A DNA stretch of 15,106 nucleotides, taken from positions 1 through 15,106 of the forward strand of contig JALFCJ010000242.1 of NCBI GenBank assembly GCA_022771185.1, read 5' to 3'. The notes beneath the pieces are model-generated. The model saw nothing but the letters and a program-made list of their open reading frames with translations, was not told the DNA's origin and did not search any database. This DNA is from Spirochaetales bacterium. GTDB taxonomy: Bacteria > Spirochaetota > Spirochaetia > Sphaerochaetales > Sphaerochaetaceae. Positions 14,350 through 15,106 of the stretch are shown piece by piece (positions within the stretch are counted from its first letter, which is position 1; every line of letters begins with the position of its first letter). A program made the position numbers and the translations under genes.

Positions 14350-15106
14350 ATGGGAAAGACAATGTGTTATAAGATTCTCTCCGCCCATCTGATGGAAGGA
14401 AACTTAAAGGCCGGAGAGACAATTACTGTCAAAATCGATCAGACTCTTACTCAAGATGCAACAGGAACCATGGCATATCTTCAGTTTGAAGCTATGGGAT
14501 TGGACAAAGTCAAGAATGAGCTTGCTGTAAGCTACGTAGACCATAACACAGTCCAGGTAGGATTTGAAAACTTTGACGACCATGAATACTTGAGAACCGT
14601 TGCCAATGAAAAAGGCGTGGTTTTCTCCAGAGCAGGAAATGGTATATGTCATCAGGTGCACTTGGAAAGATTCGCTCTTCCAGGAAAGACTCTTATCGGT
14701 TCCGATTCCCATACTCCTACTGCCGGAGGTGTGGGATCCTTCTCCTTCGGTGCCGGAGGGTTGGATGTGGCTCTTGCAATGGCTGGTGTCGGGTACACAA
14801 TGGTTGCTCCAAAGGTAATCAACATCGTCCTTAAAGGAAAATTAAGGCCATTTGTCAGTGCCAAGGATGTAATATTGAAAGTCCTCTCACACTATGGTGT
14901 CAACGGAAATGTAAACAAAGTATTCGAGTATACAGGGGAAGGTGTAAAGACTCTCAGCGTACCTGAAAGGGCTACTATCACAAATATGGGTGCAGAGTGT
15001 GGTGTTACTACTTCTCTTTTTCCATCCGATGAGATTACGTATTCATTCCTGAAGGGACAGGGAAGAGAAGAGAATTGGGTTGCACTAGAGGCAGACGAAG
15101 ACGCTG
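14350..15106 (+). CDS. Aconitate hydratase, Aquifex-type, N-terminal part (runs off window)
   Basis: 252 codons are visible with no stop, so the 3' end lies beyond the window. Recognisable aconitase/isopropylmalate-isomerase superfamily motifs are TQDATGT (about residues 34-40), YVDHNTVQVGFEN, GNGICHQVH (about 97-105) and GSDSHTPTAGGVGSF (about 116-130), whose Asp-Ser-His is part of the active site. These are followed by MGAECGVTTSLFPSDE and the GREENWVALEADEDA segment. The YVDHN...FENFDDHEYL arrangement points to the Aquifex-type aconitase subfamily rather than LeuC, which would be shorter and differ here. The enzyme interconverts citrate and isocitrate in the cytoplasm with a [4Fe-4S] cluster; the cluster cysteines are expected downstream of the window. 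ATG 14350 has a strong Shine-Dalgarno (AAGGTGG, about 5-nt spacing) within a hairpin. Confidence 0.92.
   Translation, partial: MGKTMCYKILSAHLMEGNLKAGETITVKIDQTLTQDATGTMAYLQFEAMGLDKVKNELAVSYVDHNTVQVGFENFDDHEYLRTVANEKGVVFSRAGNGICHQVHLERFALPGKTLIGSDSHTPTAGGVGSFSFGAGGLDVALAMAGVGYTMVAPKVINIVLKGKLRPFVSAKDVILKVLSHYGVNGNVNKVFEYTGEGVKTLSVPERATITNMGAECGVTTSLFPSDEITYSFLKGQGREENWVALEADEDA

Noticed and set aside
14404..14864. Several 60-100 codon frames over the aconitase region on both strands
   Set aside because: They overlap the continuous aconitase reading frame, whose motifs are unmistakable.

Overview
This is a bacterial chromosome segment from a low-GC organism. It opens with the 3' end of a 5S rRNA, so an rRNA operon lies just upstream, and runs into housekeeping and metabolic genes. 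Nothing in it identifies the taxon. An anaerobic, host-associated spirochaete (Treponema/Sphaerochaeta-like) would fit the 5S 3' end, the DUF362-ferredoxin protein, the divergent-PAP2 protein and the Aquifex-type aconitase, but a clostridial relative would also fit. This is a low-confidence guess.

Layout. (1) 1-1263: 5S rRNA 3' end with terminator, then a small membrane protein with two TrkA-C (RCK_C) domains and its own terminator. (2) 1345-3209: typA/bipA translational GTPase with terminator. (3) 3210-5970: a 2.76 kb block with no convincing gene. Its two outer parts are extremely AT-rich (sampled 60-base lines fall between about 7 and 20% GC). They enclose a roughly 1 kb core at about 30-35% GC that looks like dead coding DNA. 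(4) 5974-6986: a two-gene cassette of a small ParA ATPase and a ribbon-helix-helix partner, with an inverted repeat over its promoter, closed by a strong terminator. (5) 7091-11594, minus strand: a UvrD/PcrA-type helicase gene under its own promoter, and a separate three-gene run of divergent-PAP2 membrane protein, single-domain RsmB/NSUN-type RNA m5C methyltransferase and DUF362 ferredoxin-like protein, ending in an intrinsic terminator. (6) 11704-15106, plus strand: MFS transporter, FAD-dependent dehydrogenase (COG2509-like) and the N-terminal third of an aconitase that runs off the window.

How the genes relate. Most are independent units with short gaps. The ParA/RHH pair resembles plasmid type Ib partition cassettes. 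Its position beside a kilobase-scale AT-rich non-coding tract is the most unusual feature here. A second theme is initiation. Several genes lack a Shine-Dalgarno sequence but have a promoter-like -35/-10 pair placed so that transcription would begin at or within about 3 nt of the start codon: the TrkA-C gene, the helicase gene, the PAP2 gene, the MFS gene and nearly the FAD gene. By contrast typA, parA, the RHH gene, the DUF362 gene and the aconitase gene have clear Shine-Dalgarno sequences.
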